DNA of 64,000 bases. Source: Rhabdothermincola salaria (GTDB lineage: Bacteria; Actinomycetota; Acidimicrobiia; Acidimicrobiales; Acidimicrobilacustridaceae). A program made the translations under genes and the position numbers. Where the stretch lies: positions 186,001 through 250,000 of the forward strand of contig NZ_JAJQXW010000002.1 in assembly GCF_021246445.1 (NCBI RefSeq), in the 5' to 3' direction. How positions within the stretch are numbered: position 1 is the stretch's first letter; each line of letters begins with the position of its first letter. Positions 25,921-34,109 of the stretch are shown here, piece by piece. The notes under the pieces are model-generated. The model was not told where the DNA came from. It worked only from the letters and a program-made list of their open reading frames with translations, and did not search any database.

Positions 25921-26107
25921 GGGCTGCGATATCAGTCGATGTGCACACGGCGGTGAGCCGCTCGCTCCGCAATTGTGGGGTTAAGCGCGGGGTGGATATT
26001 TGGGTGCCGTGCTCACGCCGCTATTGCGTTCGCGACCCACCCCTAGGTGCGAGAACGGCTGGATCAAGCAGCGGTACTAGGGGGCCTGGCCGGATGAGAA
26101 CAGCTCG

Positions 26108-26580
26108 GTGGAGTTGACCCGGTTTTCTGGACACCTGGTCCTGGGAGTTGTCCCAGGGAAGGAGACCCGGATGGGTCGTCCAGCGAAGTACCCCGAGGAG
26201 TTCCGACGTGAAGCGGTCGAGCTGTACCGCACCTCGGACCGGCCTCGGGTCGAGGTAGCTCGCTTGGCATCAGCGACAGGTCGTTGGCCGCGTCGGTGAA
26301 TGCGGTCGAGGCCGAAGAAGAACCTGGTGCGCTCGACCCAGATGAGCGGGCCGAGCTCGAGCGGCTGCGCAAGGAGAACAAGGACCTGCGGATGGACCGC
26401 GAGACCCTGCGGAAGGCAGCCGTCTATTTCGCTCGGGAGACGAACAGTTGAGCCGCAGGTTCGTCTCCGAGCATGCGGGTGAGTTCCCGGTGAAGCGGCT
26501 GTGCGAGCTCGTGAATGTCCCGAGGTCGAGCTACTACGAGTGGTCCACCCGGCCTGGGCGACGATCAAGAAGGAGATCCG
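26108..26580 (+). pseudogene. IS3-family element remnant (frameshifted orfA, truncated orfB)
   Basis: orfA begins MGRPAKYPEEFRREAVELYR. After VARL (about 26268) one base appears to be missing, and the other frame continues ISDRSLAASVNAVEAEE ... ERLRKENKDLRMDRETLRKA, VYFARE, to a TGA. That is the helix-turn-helix plus leucine-zipper layout of IS3 OrfA. orfB starts at 26448 (MSRRFVSEHAGEFPVKRLCE, VPRSSYYEWSTRP) and breaks off after ~36 codons, before any DDE residue. TGACCCGGTTTTCTGGACACC at 26115-26135 may be the left terminal repeat. Non-functional. Confidence 0.85.
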
Positions 26581-26770
26581 CCACATCCACGGACGCGGTT
26601 CCCTTCCCGCCGGGGAGACGTACTGTACCGCTGATGCATGAAATTGCGATCGTGATGGTCCATAAATTACTTTCACCCGCCATCGCGTACAGCACCGCCG
26701 GCGCTGAAGGCACCCTCCTGTCGGACCCTCCGACCACAGCTGGCCAAGTGGTCCTGTCCCGGGCAAAAGG

Positions 26771-27571
26771 TTGTGGGCCAAAACGCTGCGACGGGCCGAT
26801 CTGCTCTTCCTGACCGATGATGGCTGCGTGATCTCTTCGGGACCGGAGCATGGCCGTCCGCGAGCGAGCGCTGATGAACCTCGGCGCCGCGCCGTGCGCC
26901 TCTACCGAACCGGCTTGCCGCTATCCCGCATCGGTGTTCATCTCGGTGTGAGCTACCAGAGGGTCCAACAGCTCGTCGCCGGTCAGATCACCGAAGAGGA
27001 CGTCCGCCTGCGTGGGCTCACAGCACCCGAGACGCTGAGGTCCACGAACTGGTTCAGATCGGTGTGGGGTGATCTTGCCGTGTGGGAGCGACGCCATGAT
27101 CAGTTGCTCGGGCGTCACTATCGAGGTCGCCTGGGCCGAGGCGAACTCCTTGACCGGCTCCGTGAGGCCATTGCTGAGCTGGGGACGGAAGTGTCGATGG
27201 TCGCCTACGACCGGTGGCGAGCCAGCCGGCCCCCGTCCTCCGAGCTGCTGGTAGTGCGGTTCGGGTCGTGGGGTACTGCCCGGGTGGCGGCAGGTGGTAG
27301 TCCGGCGACGACACCCCGCCGCGAGCGCCGTTTAACCGACGAGGACATAGGGAGAGTCCTCAGGCAGTTCGTGGCCGCGTGTGAACGTGAGGGTCACCGA
27401 CCTACGATGCATGCCTACGGGGGATGGGCGAAGGGCCTGGATGGTGCGCCGTCGCTGGCAACGATCACCAAGCGCTCCCAGGAGCCCTGGGCTGCTCTAA
27501 TGGCCGGCGCCTCCCGGGTAGCAGCAGGCGGCGACCCAGCCCTGCCACCGTCCGGACGCCGCAGGCCATAG
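26771..27571 (+). CDS. protein with two homing-endonuclease-associated repeats and an N-terminal HTH
   Basis: Up to 266 aa from a TTG; a GTG at 26828 is an equally possible start. Residues ~37-75 form a helix-turn-helix (RRAVRLYRTGLPLSRIGVHL, VSYQRVQQLV). Two copies of the actinobacterial homing-endonuclease-associated repeat follow: LLDRLREAIAELG ... SSELLVVRFGSWGTARVAAG, and IGRVLRQFVAACEREGHRPT ... TITKRSQEPWAALMAGAS. These repeats usually accompany HNH or group I intron-type endonucleases as DNA-binding modules; no nuclease motif is seen here. It may be a DNA-binding regulator or the specificity part of a lost endonuclease. It lies just after the IS3 remnant. Confidence 0.65.
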   Translation: MWAKTLRRADLLFLTDDGCVISSGPEHGRPRASADEPRRRAVRLYRTGLPLSRIGVHLGVSYQRVQQLVAGQITEEDVRLRGLTAPETLRSTNWFRSVWGDLAVWERRHDQLLGRHYRGRLGRGELLDRLREAIAELGTEVSMVAYDRWRASRPPSSELLVVRFGSWGTARVAAGGSPATTPRRERRLTDEDIGRVLRQFVAACEREGHRPTMHAYGGWAKGLDGAPSLATITKRSQEPWAALMAGASRVAAGGDPALPPSGRRRP

Positions 27572-27754
27572 AGGCGCTACGAGCCCCCCGCCTTCGACGG
27601 GTGCGTCGGAGAAGGCCAGCCGGCCCGAGAACGACCCCGCCATCAGAGCCGCTGAGCCCGGGCGCCGCTGCTGTGTCACACCTGCTGCGAGGCTGCGGGC
27701 CTGACGGCCCTCCGGGAGACGACCCGGTGCTTATGACTGACCATCGCGAAAGCC

Positions 27755-28747
27755 TCAGATGCCTTGTGCGGCGGCATCGATGGCGGCGACCTGCTCGGCC
27801 ACAGTGGAGATCATCTCGGCCGCCTCTGTCTCGGCCGGTACCTCGAGCGGCACCCAGAGGGCACCAGCCCAGCGGGCGAGTTGGGGTCCGTAGCAATCTG
27901 ACGCCTCCAAGTTGGCGACGATCGACGGGTAGGACGGGGTGCGCGTCGAGTATCTGACCCACATAGGGGCGGACCTGGAACCGGCTGTCGGTCGCACGAC
28001 AACTGCGAGAGACACGCCCTTTTCGGGGGTGTCTCTAGAGATGTATCGGTACCAGAAGCCGACCTCGTCATCCTCGCCGTCCTCACGCCCCGACGGGTTC
28101 GGACGCTGTCCGGGGCGCAGCTGCAACGTCACCTGGTCGGCGATTGCTTCGAGTGTCACCCGAATTTGTCTCCACTCGGCGAGCTCGGCGCCGCTCAGCG
28201 GTTGGAGGTACTTACCACGGAGTGCCTCGTACAAGGCCTGCAGCTGATCGACGTCGGCGGTGCGCCCCTCGCCGTCTAGGGCCGCAAACAACGACTCCCA
28301 CGTGACGACGCTGACGGCCATCTTCGCCGGCGGGTCGGGCACCGCAGCGGCGAGAATCTCCCTGGCGGCCGGTGCCGACCGGTGCGGGACGAGGGCGAGA
28401 AGAGCCCGGTCGTGATCGCCGACAGCGGCGAGTACTCGGGCGTAGGCGGCGAGCTGGCCGTCCCCGAAGGGCGCCGAAAGCTTCCCCTCGATCATCACGA
28501 CGGGGGTCCGGTCACGTCGGCCTTCGACATCCACGAATCCTGCAGACGCGTGAAACGCCTCGGCACGCCAGGTCAGGGCGCCGAGCGGGGGGACATCCCC
28601 CTCGTCGACAATCCATCGGGCGAACCGCTCCTGAACAAGCGGGTCACCGAGAACGTGGGCGAGACCGACGGTGCAGAGACGTTCACCTTGGCTGGCCAGA
28701 GCGGCGTGGGAGGCGAGGTGGCCGAGAAGCGGTTGACGAGATGCCAT
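27755..28747 (-). CDS. PD-(D/E)XK nuclease superfamily-like protein
   Basis: A 330-aa protein. Residues ~65-105 give a plausible PD-(D/E)XK core: an aspartate in AGFVDVEGRRD, then VVMIEGKLSAPFGDGQLAAY with the ExK pair and the downstream QL..Y typical of this fold. The remainder includes SVVTWESLFAAL and a C-terminal domain (GFWYRYISRD, LAVVVRPTAG, LWVPLEVPAE). Proteins of this design occur near restriction systems, but their role is generally unknown. The gene is convergent with the homing-repeat gene and on the same strand as the zinc-ribbon genes upstream. No membrane segment. Confidence 0.65.
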   Translation of the reverse strand: MASRQPLLGHLASHAALASQGERLCTVGLAHVLGDPLVQERFARWIVDEGDVPPLGALTWRAEAFHASAGFVDVEGRRDRTPVVMIEGKLSAPFGDGQLAAYARVLAAVGDHDRALLALVPHRSAPAAREILAAAVPDPPAKMAVSVVTWESLFAALDGEGRTADVDQLQALYEALRGKYLQPLSGAELAEWRQIRVTLEAIADQVTLQLRPGQRPNPSGREDGEDDEVGFWYRYISRDTPEKGVSLAVVVRPTAGSRSAPMWVRYSTRTPSYPSIVANLEASDCYGPQLARWAGALWVPLEVPAETEAAEMISTVAEQVAAIDAAAQGI

Positions 28748-28830
28748 GGCGGTTCAGTGTTGTCGGGTTCCATCGACATTTCGGCGGGTCGCCGCCGGAC
28801 TTCCCCAAGCGGCCACTGCGGAAGAGCAGG

Positions 28831-29562
28831 TCAGCCAACAACCCTCCCGACCTGGCATGAAGTGACGTCACCGGCGACAACATCAGCGGTTGCGTAGTCG
28901 TCGAAGCCGCTGAGTGCCGGGAACTTGTCACTCGACGGTTCCCCCCGGCTGATCACCATCCCGCCTCTGATGTAGACGAGCGACCGGTTCGGCCCGTACG
29001 GCAACCAGACGTCGGCGGAGAGCGATGGGCGGTCGATGGCCAGCCAAATACCTTGGCCGGTTACGGCTGCGGACGCGTCGGCGAATCCTTCGGTGTTGAG
29101 CGTCTCCATGAAGGCACCGACGTCGGCGCATGTCAGCGGACTTGGGTAGTCCATGCCCCATTCGCCTGGTGACCCAAGGATCTCGGGTGCGGGCGGCAGC
29201 GACGTGGTTGGTGCCACGGTGGTTGTGGTCGTCGATGCGAGCGTGGTGCTGGTGCTGGTCGTTGTCGAAGGATCGGTCGTGGTGCTCTCTCGTTCGACGG
29301 TCGCGAGGTTTTGCTCTGCTGCGCGGTCGCCGTCCCGGGTGACAAGCACCGCTGCGACCACCACCACCACCACCGCCAAGGTCCCGAGCGCGCCCACCAA
29401 GAGCGCCTTTCGAGTCGATCCACTTGGTCCGGTCTCAGGGCCTGCAGCCTCTTGGGTCAGTGGCTCGGTCTTCTGGCCCAGGTTGGTGTCCGTTCCGCAG
29501 TTCGGGCAGAAGCGGCTGGTGACTCGCGACTGGCAGTTCGGGCAGTTCCGAGGTTCGTTCAC
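28831..29562 (-). CDS. zinc-ribbon, single-pass membrane protein with Thr-rich stalk
   Basis: A 243-aa protein. The N-terminal zinc ribbon CPNCQSRVTSRFCPNCG holds two CxxC pairs. A transmembrane helix follows at ~50-72 (ALLVGALGTLAVVVVVVAAV), then a low-complexity Ser/Thr stalk (~90-120) and an extracytoplasmic domain with two cysteines (LTCADVGAFMETLNTEGF and VTSCQVGRV) that could form a disulfide. Cytoplasmic ribbon, one helix and an external domain suggest a surface or periplasm-like-space protein. It shares this plan with the next two genes upstream on the same strand. Function unknown. Confidence 0.75.
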   Translation of the reverse strand: MNEPRNCPNCQSRVTSRFCPNCGTDTNLGQKTEPLTQEAAGPETGPSGSTRKALLVGALGTLAVVVVVVAAVLVTRDGDRAAEQNLATVERESTTTDPSTTTSTSTTLASTTTTTVAPTTSLPPAPEILGSPGEWGMDYPSPLTCADVGAFMETLNTEGFADASAAVTGQGIWLAIDRPSLSADVWLPYGPNRSLVYIRGGMVISRGEPSSDKFPALSGFDDYATADVVAGDVTSCQVGRVVG

Positions 29563-29574
29563 GTGAGACCTTTC

Positions 29575-29795
29575 TCAGTTCGGGGCCACAAAGGTGCCGG
29601 AGGGCGGGTGGTTGGTCCAGGTCCCTCGATGCGACCGCCGGTCGCGCATTGAGGCTCGTGACCGCAGTTGCTCAGTACGAGCCCCGTTGCCTGCCTCTGC
29701 TGAACCCTGAAACACCATGAAGCCCGGTTCGACGAAGGGGACGAAGTGCCACGACCCGGATCGGTTCGAGAACATCACCATGTCGAGGGTCTCTG
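29575..29795 (-). pseudogene. decayed partial copy of the 442-aa zinc-ribbon membrane gene
   Basis: The minus strand encodes SGSWHFVPFVEPGFMVFQGS, AEAGNG and, after a frame change, HPPSGTFVAP. These match PGSWQLIPFADEPGFMVSIG, AEAGNG and DPPSATFVAP of the intact neighbour. At DNA level about 200 bp (roughly 29580-29780) align with about 30320-30525, including a shared run GTTGCCTGCCTCTGCTG. Several indels break the frame. It has no start or upstream domains, so it is the tail of a former tandem duplicate. Confidence 0.8.
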
Positions 29796-31124
29796 CTAGC
29801 TGAGTGGGACGGTGAATGTGGGTGCGTCGCGCATGCCGAACTCGAAGATGAGCTGCACACCGGGCGGGAGCTGTTCGGGGGCGTTGACCAGGCCACCCAG
29901 GAATCCCGTCTGCATGCCGGGCCGCACTTCGTCGCCGCCGACGGGCACCCCGTCAATGACCACGCAGTAGCCCCTTGCCGAGGTCTCCACGCTGCCAAGA
30001 CGCGCATAGCCCATCGACGGCCAGTCGTCGGTGACCGGGTACACCGTGCTGCCGTCGGGGGAGATGTTCGTCGAAATGATCAAGCCAGGTGGGCTGCCGA
30101 CCCGGTCGCCGGTGTTGGTCCAGAGAAGGGCAAAGGGGTAGTTGACCCGCCCTGGTCCGGGGTGGGTTGTGGGGCAGCCCGGTGGGGTGAATCCGTAGAC
30201 TTTCGGCTCGTCGAGGTAGACCTCGTAGTGCCACCGATAGCCATCGCGGTCCACGACGTCACCCTCAACCCGGGGCACCTCGCCCCCCGCCTCCGAGGGG
30301 GATGCCGAGGTCGAGGGCGCAACGAAGGTGGCGCTGGGCGGGTCGTAGGTCCACGTCTCCTCGATCCGCCCGCCGCTCGCACAGTCGGGATCGCAGCCGC
30401 GATAGCTCAGAACGAGCCCGTTGCCTGCCTCTGCTGGACCGATGGACACCATGAAGCCCGGTTCGTCAGCGAAGGGGATGAGTTGCCACGACCCGGGGTG
30501 GTTGGAGAACACGAACGACCTGAACTCGTTGACGACCCCTTCGACGATGACATCCGGAATTTCGTCACCCGTGACGTCGAGGCTGCGGATCTTGGTGGTC
30601 CGGTTCTGCGAGGCATACGAAACCGCCTGCTGCCACTCGCCTTCGGTGTAAGTCCATATGGTGATGAGTCCCTCGCCGGGCAACCCGTCGGGGGTCTGTG
30701 TCTGGCCTTCGCCGGTGACTTGGGTCGGTACACCGTCGGCGGTGAAGATCTCCCCTTCGACGATGGGACCGCTGAGACCAGCGGCCGTTGCCGGCCAAGC
30801 GGCGATCGCCTCGGCCATGAGATCGTCGGTGGCGGTCGAGGGTGCCGTCGAGGCCGTTGGCGGCCCCGTCGTGGGTGCCTCCGGGGTGGGAGCAGCGACG
30901 GAGTCCTGGCGGCCGTCCGAACCGGCCGCCACGACGACAGCGACGGCGACAACCGCAGCGACGAGTACCACGGCGCCCAGAGCGATGAAAAGAAGCCGGC
31001 GTCGTGGCGGCTGGGACGTGCCTGCTGAGGTGGCCGCAGCGTCGGGTTGCACCTCGGTGCCGCACTGCGGGCAGAACCGCCGGTCGACGTCGGTGCCGCA
31101 GGCCGGACAGGTTCGTGTGGTCAC
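29796..31124 (-). CDS. zinc-ribbon membrane protein with large extracytoplasmic region (442 aa)
   Basis: Starts at a GTG overlapping the upstream gene's TGA (GTGA at 31121-31124). An N-terminal zinc ribbon CPACGTDVDRRFCPQCG is followed by a transmembrane helix at ~43-68 and a Thr/Pro/Ala-rich linker. A large extracytoplasmic part has two probable domains. The first (about 100-260) contains VTGDEIPDVIVEGVVNEFRS, like FG-GAP/VCBS-type repeat strands. The second (about 280-442) contains YHYEVYLDEPKVYGF-type beta strands and paired cysteines. No enzymatic motif is recognised. It forms an operon with the polytopic zinc-ribbon protein upstream; a decayed partial copy lies immediately downstream. 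Confidence 0.75.
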   Translation of the reverse strand: MTTRTCPACGTDVDRRFCPQCGTEVQPDAAATSAGTSQPPRRRLLFIALGAVVLVAAVVAVAVVVAAGSDGRQDSVAAPTPEAPTTGPPTASTAPSTATDDLMAEAIAAWPATAAGLSGPIVEGEIFTADGVPTQVTGEGQTQTPDGLPGEGLITIWTYTEGEWQQAVSYASQNRTTKIRSLDVTGDEIPDVIVEGVVNEFRSFVFSNHPGSWQLIPFADEPGFMVSIGPAEAGNGLVLSYRGCDPDCASGGRIEETWTYDPPSATFVAPSTSASPSEAGGEVPRVEGDVVDRDGYRWHYEVYLDEPKVYGFTPPGCPTTHPGPGRVNYPFALLWTNTGDRVGSPPGLIISTNISPDGSTVYPVTDDWPSMGYARLGSVETSARGYCVVIDGVPVGGDEVRPGMQTGFLGGLVNAPEQLPPGVQLIFEFGMRDAPTFTVPLS

Positions 31125-32101
31125 GAACGGCTCGAACTGGCGTCGGCGATCGAGCGGTAGGCACCTGCCGCTGCGGTCATGATGACCGCAGCGGCTACAG
31201 CCAAGAACGCCAGAGCAGCGACGACCGCACTATTGCTGGCCAAGTTGCGGAGGTCCTCGCTGAGCGATCCTCCTCCGAGGTTCCACACCAGGGTTGCCGC
31301 ACCGAACGCCCCGGCGAGAATGAACGCTCCGATCGTCGTCAGGACCAGTTGCGGGATGAACCACCGGTGCCGGCTGGTCAACGTCATCGACGTCCACAGC
31401 GACGTGATCCCGGAGCCTCGGCGGTCCATGACCAAGAACGGGGCGTAGAGGGTGACGGCAACCCACAGCAGCGGACCGGCGAAGGGAAGCAGCCAGCTTC
31501 CGATCCAGACGGCGCTCAACACGATGTCGAGGACGGCGAAAGGACCGATCCGTGTCGGGTTCCACACCCGGACCACAGAAGCGTCCTCTCCTCGTGCGAC
31601 GAACAGCGCCGTGCGCACGAACGCGTACCGGATCCAGATGCCGATCACGACTGCCGCAACGATGAGGAGCACCTCGATCACCGGTATACGGTCCTTGACC
31701 TCCACATCGAAGAAGCCGGATCCCTCCGTGCGGGTAATCGCCGCGTTGTAGACCGACGACGCCGCTACCAGAGCGCCGACCAACAGCGCCGCCAGGAGGA
31801 TGGTGACGACCCAATCGTTCAAGCGGCGGACCAGCGAAGCCCAGCCGAACGCGAACACGCCCCCGACGTCGGCGAGGTCCTCCGTGGGTGGTGCGACGAC
31901 GGGCTGGGCGTCCGGCGCCTGAACCGCTGCTCTAGGCGCAGAACCGACGTCGTCAGTTCCGGCCACCGGAGTCCCGGCGACAGGGGGGGCCGGCGCTGCC
32001 GGCAAAGCAGAGCGCCGGACGCTGGTGTTGTCCGCTCCGCACTCCCCGCAGAACTGCCCGTCGAGCACTGCCCCGCAGCTGTGGCACACCGCCGTGTTCA
32101 A
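31121..32101 (-). CDS. zinc-ribbon polytopic membrane protein (326 aa)
   Basis: An N-terminal zinc ribbon CHSCGAVLDGQFCGECG and a Pro/Ala-rich linker precede a multi-pass region. Hydrophobic segments occur at ~100-120 (VVTILLAALLVGALVAASS), 143-165 (VLLIVAAVVIGIWIRYAFV), 190-225 (two helices around GSWLLPFAGPLLWVAV), 255-280 and 295-318. The topology resembles DUF4013/glycerophosphoryl-diester-phosphodiesterase-type membrane domains that begin with a loop and a conserved tryptophan (FGWASLVRRL), but I cannot name the family. First gene of the three-gene zinc-ribbon cluster. The 482 bp upstream should contain its promoter. Confidence 0.75.
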   Translation of the reverse strand: MNTAVCHSCGAVLDGQFCGECGADNTSVRRSALPAAPAPPVAGTPVAGTDDVGSAPRAAVQAPDAQPVVAPPTEDLADVGGVFAFGWASLVRRLNDWVVTILLAALLVGALVAASSVYNAAITRTEGSGFFDVEVKDRIPVIEVLLIVAAVVIGIWIRYAFVRTALFVARGEDASVVRVWNPTRIGPFAVLDIVLSAVWIGSWLLPFAGPLLWVAVTLYAPFLVMDRRGSGITSLWTSMTLTSRHRWFIPQLVLTTIGAFILAGAFGAATLVWNLGGGSLSEDLRNLASNSAVVAALAFLAVAAAVIMTAAAGAYRSIADASSSRS

Positions 32102-32583
32102 TGCTCCGCCTTCCTCACGCTTCCCCCTAGTTGCCGCAACACAAAGCTACCGATTCGGGCGCCACCGGACCGTGACCGACACTTCCTCTTCGGTCGTCGT
32201 TGGCGCCTGCGAGCCCACCGACCCAGGCCGGCATCTGATGGCAAGTCAGAAGGTTCGAGCGCCACGCCCACCGGTAGCGGCGACAAACCACCAGGTCAAC
32301 GCACTGCACATCCCGCCGGTCCGCACCGGTCCGGTCCACAGGTAGCAACGCAGGTAGCAGCGGCAAGGCTTCCGAGTACTTCACCGCAGCTGCAAGCACC
32401 ACGAAGATGCGGAGGCTTCGTCGCCACCGGGCATATGGGCTCACCCTGGGCGATCACCGAACCTCCCCCCAGCGCACCCCCCACCCTTTAGTTGCCCGTT
32501 CACATGGGGCGGGGGTAGCGCTCTCAGGTGCGCAGCTCGCCGGTTCACCCCTGAGTAGTGGAGCAGGGAACGGCCCCGGTTCG
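32102..32583. other. 482-bp non-coding region with tRNA-like vestige and tandem motif
   Basis: No convincing gene on either strand. At 32231-32255 the sequence GCATCTGA-N7-TCAGAAGGTT has the arms of a tRNA anticodon stem, and TCAGAAGGTT is identical to the tRNA-Arg fragment at 42.09 kb. At 32338-32361 lies CAGGTAGCAACGCAGGTAGC-type tandem sequence, which has a near copy at 41938-41961. The region may be the decayed left boundary of the integrative module that ends at 42.1 kb. Confidence 0.45.
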
Positions 32584-33657
32584 TCATACCGAGTGGCTGG
32601 TGATCCGGAGCAGGCCGACGCCGTCGAGGGCCGCCAGGTGGGTGGCGAGTGGCGAGCTGGCCGGGTCGTCGCCGACGGACAGGGCGGTGACCGTTTCGGG
32701 TTCGAGGCCGTCGATGGTCATGCGGATGTCATGGACACCCACCCAGCCCTCGACCTCCTGTAGGCGAACGACGGGCTGCCACGTCGACACGTCGATCCCG
32801 GCCACCTGGGGGAGGAAGCGAACCGCCAGTTCGAGCATCGCTGCTGGACTGGTGGTGGGCCACATCTCACCCTCAGGACCGGCGATCGCGTCATCGGCCG
32901 CCAGGCTCGTGGTCCGGCGCCGAAACCCAGACTCTTCGGGGATCAGGCGTTCCACCGCGTCGGCGAGTCGTTGCTGGTCATAGACGTTCACGGCGGCATC
33001 GACCATGAGGGCGGTCGGTAACCGCCCTGCGCCGGTTTCCCACGGGAGATCGTCGTCATAGGGGTCGGGGATGTCGTCGAGCGAACTGCCGATGCGGCCG
33101 TCGTCGTCGAAGCTGAAGTAGGCCGAGGCTTCGACGGCGGCCGCGACGCTGGCTTGTTCGGATCCGAGGTCACCGATGACGGTCGTGCCGTTGTCCATGT
33201 CACCGCGGGTGCGCACCCAGTAGTAGCCGTCGACCCGGTAGATCGTCTCGCGTTGGCTGAACTCGCACGGTCCGCCCGGAAGCCACGCCGCCGATGCAGA
33301 GGCGACCTCCACGGCGTCGAGGTCGTCGGGGTTCTCCGGCACATAGGCCCAGGCCCCACCGATCGCCGGTCTCGCGTCGAGGGGGCAGCCGTTGAGGGTG
33401 ACCCAGTCCTCGGCATCGGCGCTGGCGAACACAGCGATGGCGGTGAGGACCTCGCCGGGAACGCGATGGTCGGTGAGCAGTTCCTCGACGACCAGGTCCT
33501 CTTGTCGGATGCGATGGGCCACGGCGTCGAGCTCGCCGGCTGTGACGTCGAGCGGGTCGAGGTCCTCGTCGGCCCACACGATCCGGATCGTGAAACCAGG
33601 GGTGATGCCCTCGGGCGCCGATGTGGGAGAAGGCATCGGGACGTGGTCATCGCTCAT
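32584..33657 (-). CDS. hypothetical protein (357 aa), last gene of the five-gene minus-strand operon
   Basis: Starts at the ATG that overlaps the preceding gene's stop (ATGA, 33654-33657). The protein is very acidic and soluble. It begins with ITPGFTIRIVWADEDLDPLD, contains WVTLNGCPLDARPAIGGAWA and FSQRETIYRVDGYYWVRTRG, and ends in VGVHDIRMTIDGLEPETVTA. It has no catalytic motif I recognise. The tight overlaps imply co-expression with the ParB-like and sliding-clamp-like proteins, so a role in element maintenance or replication is possible (inference from context only). Confidence 0.7.
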   Translation of the reverse strand: MSDDHVPMPSPTSAPEGITPGFTIRIVWADEDLDPLDVTAGELDAVAHRIRQEDLVVEELLTDHRVPGEVLTAIAVFASADAEDWVTLNGCPLDARPAIGGAWAYVPENPDDLDAVEVASASAAWLPGGPCEFSQRETIYRVDGYYWVRTRGDMDNGTTVIGDLGSEQASVAAAVEASAYFSFDDDGRIGSSLDDIPDPYDDDLPWETGAGRLPTALMVDAAVNVYDQQRLADAVERLIPEESGFRRRTTSLAADDAIAGPEGEMWPTTSPAAMLELAVRFLPQVAGIDVSTWQPVVRLQEVEGWVGVHDIRMTIDGLEPETVTALSVGDDPASSPLATHLAALDGVGLLRITSHSV

Positions 33658-34109
33658 GGGGCCTCCTCGGCGTCGTGTTCGGCTGGTGGCTGCGTGGTGG
33701 TCGTCGAGGAGCGGGCGAGATCCGCGCCCGAGATGCTGAAGCCTCCGTGGGTCTCCAGATCCGTCATGGGGTCACCGGTGGGCGGTTCGAACACACAGGG
33801 GGTCGGGGTGCGGGCGACGCTGATGTAGGGCCCGAAGCACCGGATGATGCTGTAGCGGGCTTGGGCCTCGCACTGACCATTGTGTTTCGCTGCTTGGTCG
33901 GCGAGGCGTTGCGGGTCGTGGGTCCACCACCTGGTCACCTCGCCGTCGATCTCCAGGTCGAACCAGCCGTCGTGGTCGATCCCGAGGATCCGGGCGGGGA
34001 GCCATCGGGCGTCGGGGTCACGGAATGTCCTCATGCCCTGGACCCAGTGGACCCGATGGCCGGCCCGGAACGACTCACAGCTCGGGGTCTGCTCCGCGGG
34101 GCTGTTCAT
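33654..34109 (-). CDS. hypothetical protein with a possible SH3-like barrel (151 aa)
   Basis: I start it at 34109, where the ATG overlaps the stop of the ParB-like gene (ATGA); earlier in-frame codons lie inside that gene. The middle part (AGHRVHWVQGMRTFRDPDA, ARILGIDHDGWFDLEIDGE, VTRWWTHDPQRLADQ) looks like a small beta-barrel of SH3/Tudor type. The C-terminal ~40 residues are disordered and Thr/Ser/Pro-rich. Two cysteines (NGQCEAQ, IRCFGP) are present but isolated. Family and role unknown. Confidence 0.65.
   Translation of the reverse strand: MNSPAEQTPSCESFRAGHRVHWVQGMRTFRDPDARWLPARILGIDHDGWFDLEIDGEVTRWWTHDPQRLADQAAKHNGQCEAQARYSIIRCFGPYISVARTPTPCVFEPPTGDPMTDLETHGGFSISGADLARSSTTTTQPPAEHDAEEAP

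Noticed and set aside
31004-32491. 495-codon plus-strand frame
   Set aside because: Antisense to the zinc-ribbon membrane genes; no motif.
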